Source of the DNA: Aquimarina sp. U1-2
Lineage (GTDB): Bacteria; Bacteroidota; Bacteroidia; Flavobacteriales; Flavobacteriaceae
DNA length: 64,000 bases
Assembly (NCBI RefSeq): GCF_017897595.1
Contig: NZ_JAGKIK010000004.1
Coordinates: 62,001 to 126,000, forward strand
Direction: 5' to 3'
This document shows positions 63,906-64,000 of the stretch, in pieces (position 1 is the stretch's first letter; every line of letters begins with the position of its first letter). A model generated the notes under the pieces. That model made no database searches, was not told where the DNA came from, and saw only the letters and a list, made by a program, of their open reading frames with translations. Made by a program: the position numbers and the translations under genes.

Positions 63906-64000
63906 GGAATCATGTTAGATATTCAAACTTATACAATAAATACGTACCTATTTGCAGGATATTTTTAGTAGAACTTTATAAACAGAAGATGTAAGTATTA

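Larger units (their letters stand above)
63226..64000. other. Repeat-rich non-coding right end
   Basis: No gene. It contains, in order, the 17286-type repeat (63427-63481), two inverted copies of family E (63476-63601 and 63783-63905), and a reversed segment of the tandem repeat (63654-63716). The frame at 63499-63702 is made of repeat sequence. Confidence 0.6.

Overview
The window is a stretch of AT-rich chromosome from a member of the Bacteroidetes, most likely a marine Flavobacteriaceae. The evidence is direct: -7 boxes of the form TAnnTTTG in front of several genes, a type IX secretion sorting domain, lipoproteins with an SDD/GGD-rich start, paired parE/parC topoisomerase IV genes, a flavobacterial-type PEP carboxylase, an Lrp/AsnC regulator, TPR-AraC and TPR-hybrid kinase sensors, and M61 and S9 peptidases. 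I saw no rRNA, tRNA, CRISPR array, phage or complete insertion sequence.

Layout. 1-3.7 kb: 5' part of an oligopeptidase B lipoprotein and a catalase-peroxidase. 3.7-8.6 kb: accessory island with long non-coding stretches, a TIR-domain protein, a DUF4231/SLATT membrane protein, an amidase and a small HTH regulator. 8.8-13.3 kb: SDR oxidoreductase, then a two-gene cassette of a DUF692 (multinuclear iron oxidase, MNIO) enzyme and a small protein carrying a duplicated Cys motif. Divergent from it are three tiny, previously uncalled ORFs, two of which encode near-identical 28-residue peptides. A fatty acid hydroxylase follows. 13.4-19.2 kb: STAS-like and AsmA-like proteins, a lipoprotein, a GNAT enzyme and a TPR-AraC regulator. 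19.2-26.8 kb: a giant SpvB/FG-GAP/RHS secreted protein with a probable toxin tail, preceded by a T9SS-sorted protein and followed by a Cys-rich lipoprotein. 27-34.5 kb: glutaredoxin/Kef pair, pirin, sugar dehydrogenase, PEP carboxylase. 34.6-46.3 kb: Lrp, M14 peptidase, XRE regulator with an operator array, nitrilase, parC, parE, M61 peptidase. 46.9-64 kb: S9 peptidase, hybrid histidine kinase, YchF, MscS channel, DUF3817, PgpH-like HD phosphodiesterase, thiolase, NlpC/P60, TetR plus SDR, DUF2461, CBS protein.

The most interesting points are three. (1) The MNIO cassette facing an array of short peptides looks like a candidate ribosomally synthesised, modified peptide locus of an unfamiliar type. 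The two 28-residue copies differ at eight codons, six of them synonymous, which argues that they are translated. (2) About 88 nt of 5' leader is shared by three unrelated genes (ptrB, a small lipoprotein next to parC, and a CBS protein). It has a conserved stem-loop and an 8-nt segment complementary to the sequence over the start codon, so it is a candidate regulatory RNA leader. (3) A TIR protein next to a SLATT membrane protein and an amidase is a candidate defence locus.

The intergenic space is filled by at least five families of short repeats, two of them MITE-like with terminal inverted repeats. One supplies the last codons and stop of the MscS gene and another overlaps the stop of the sugar dehydrogenase gene.
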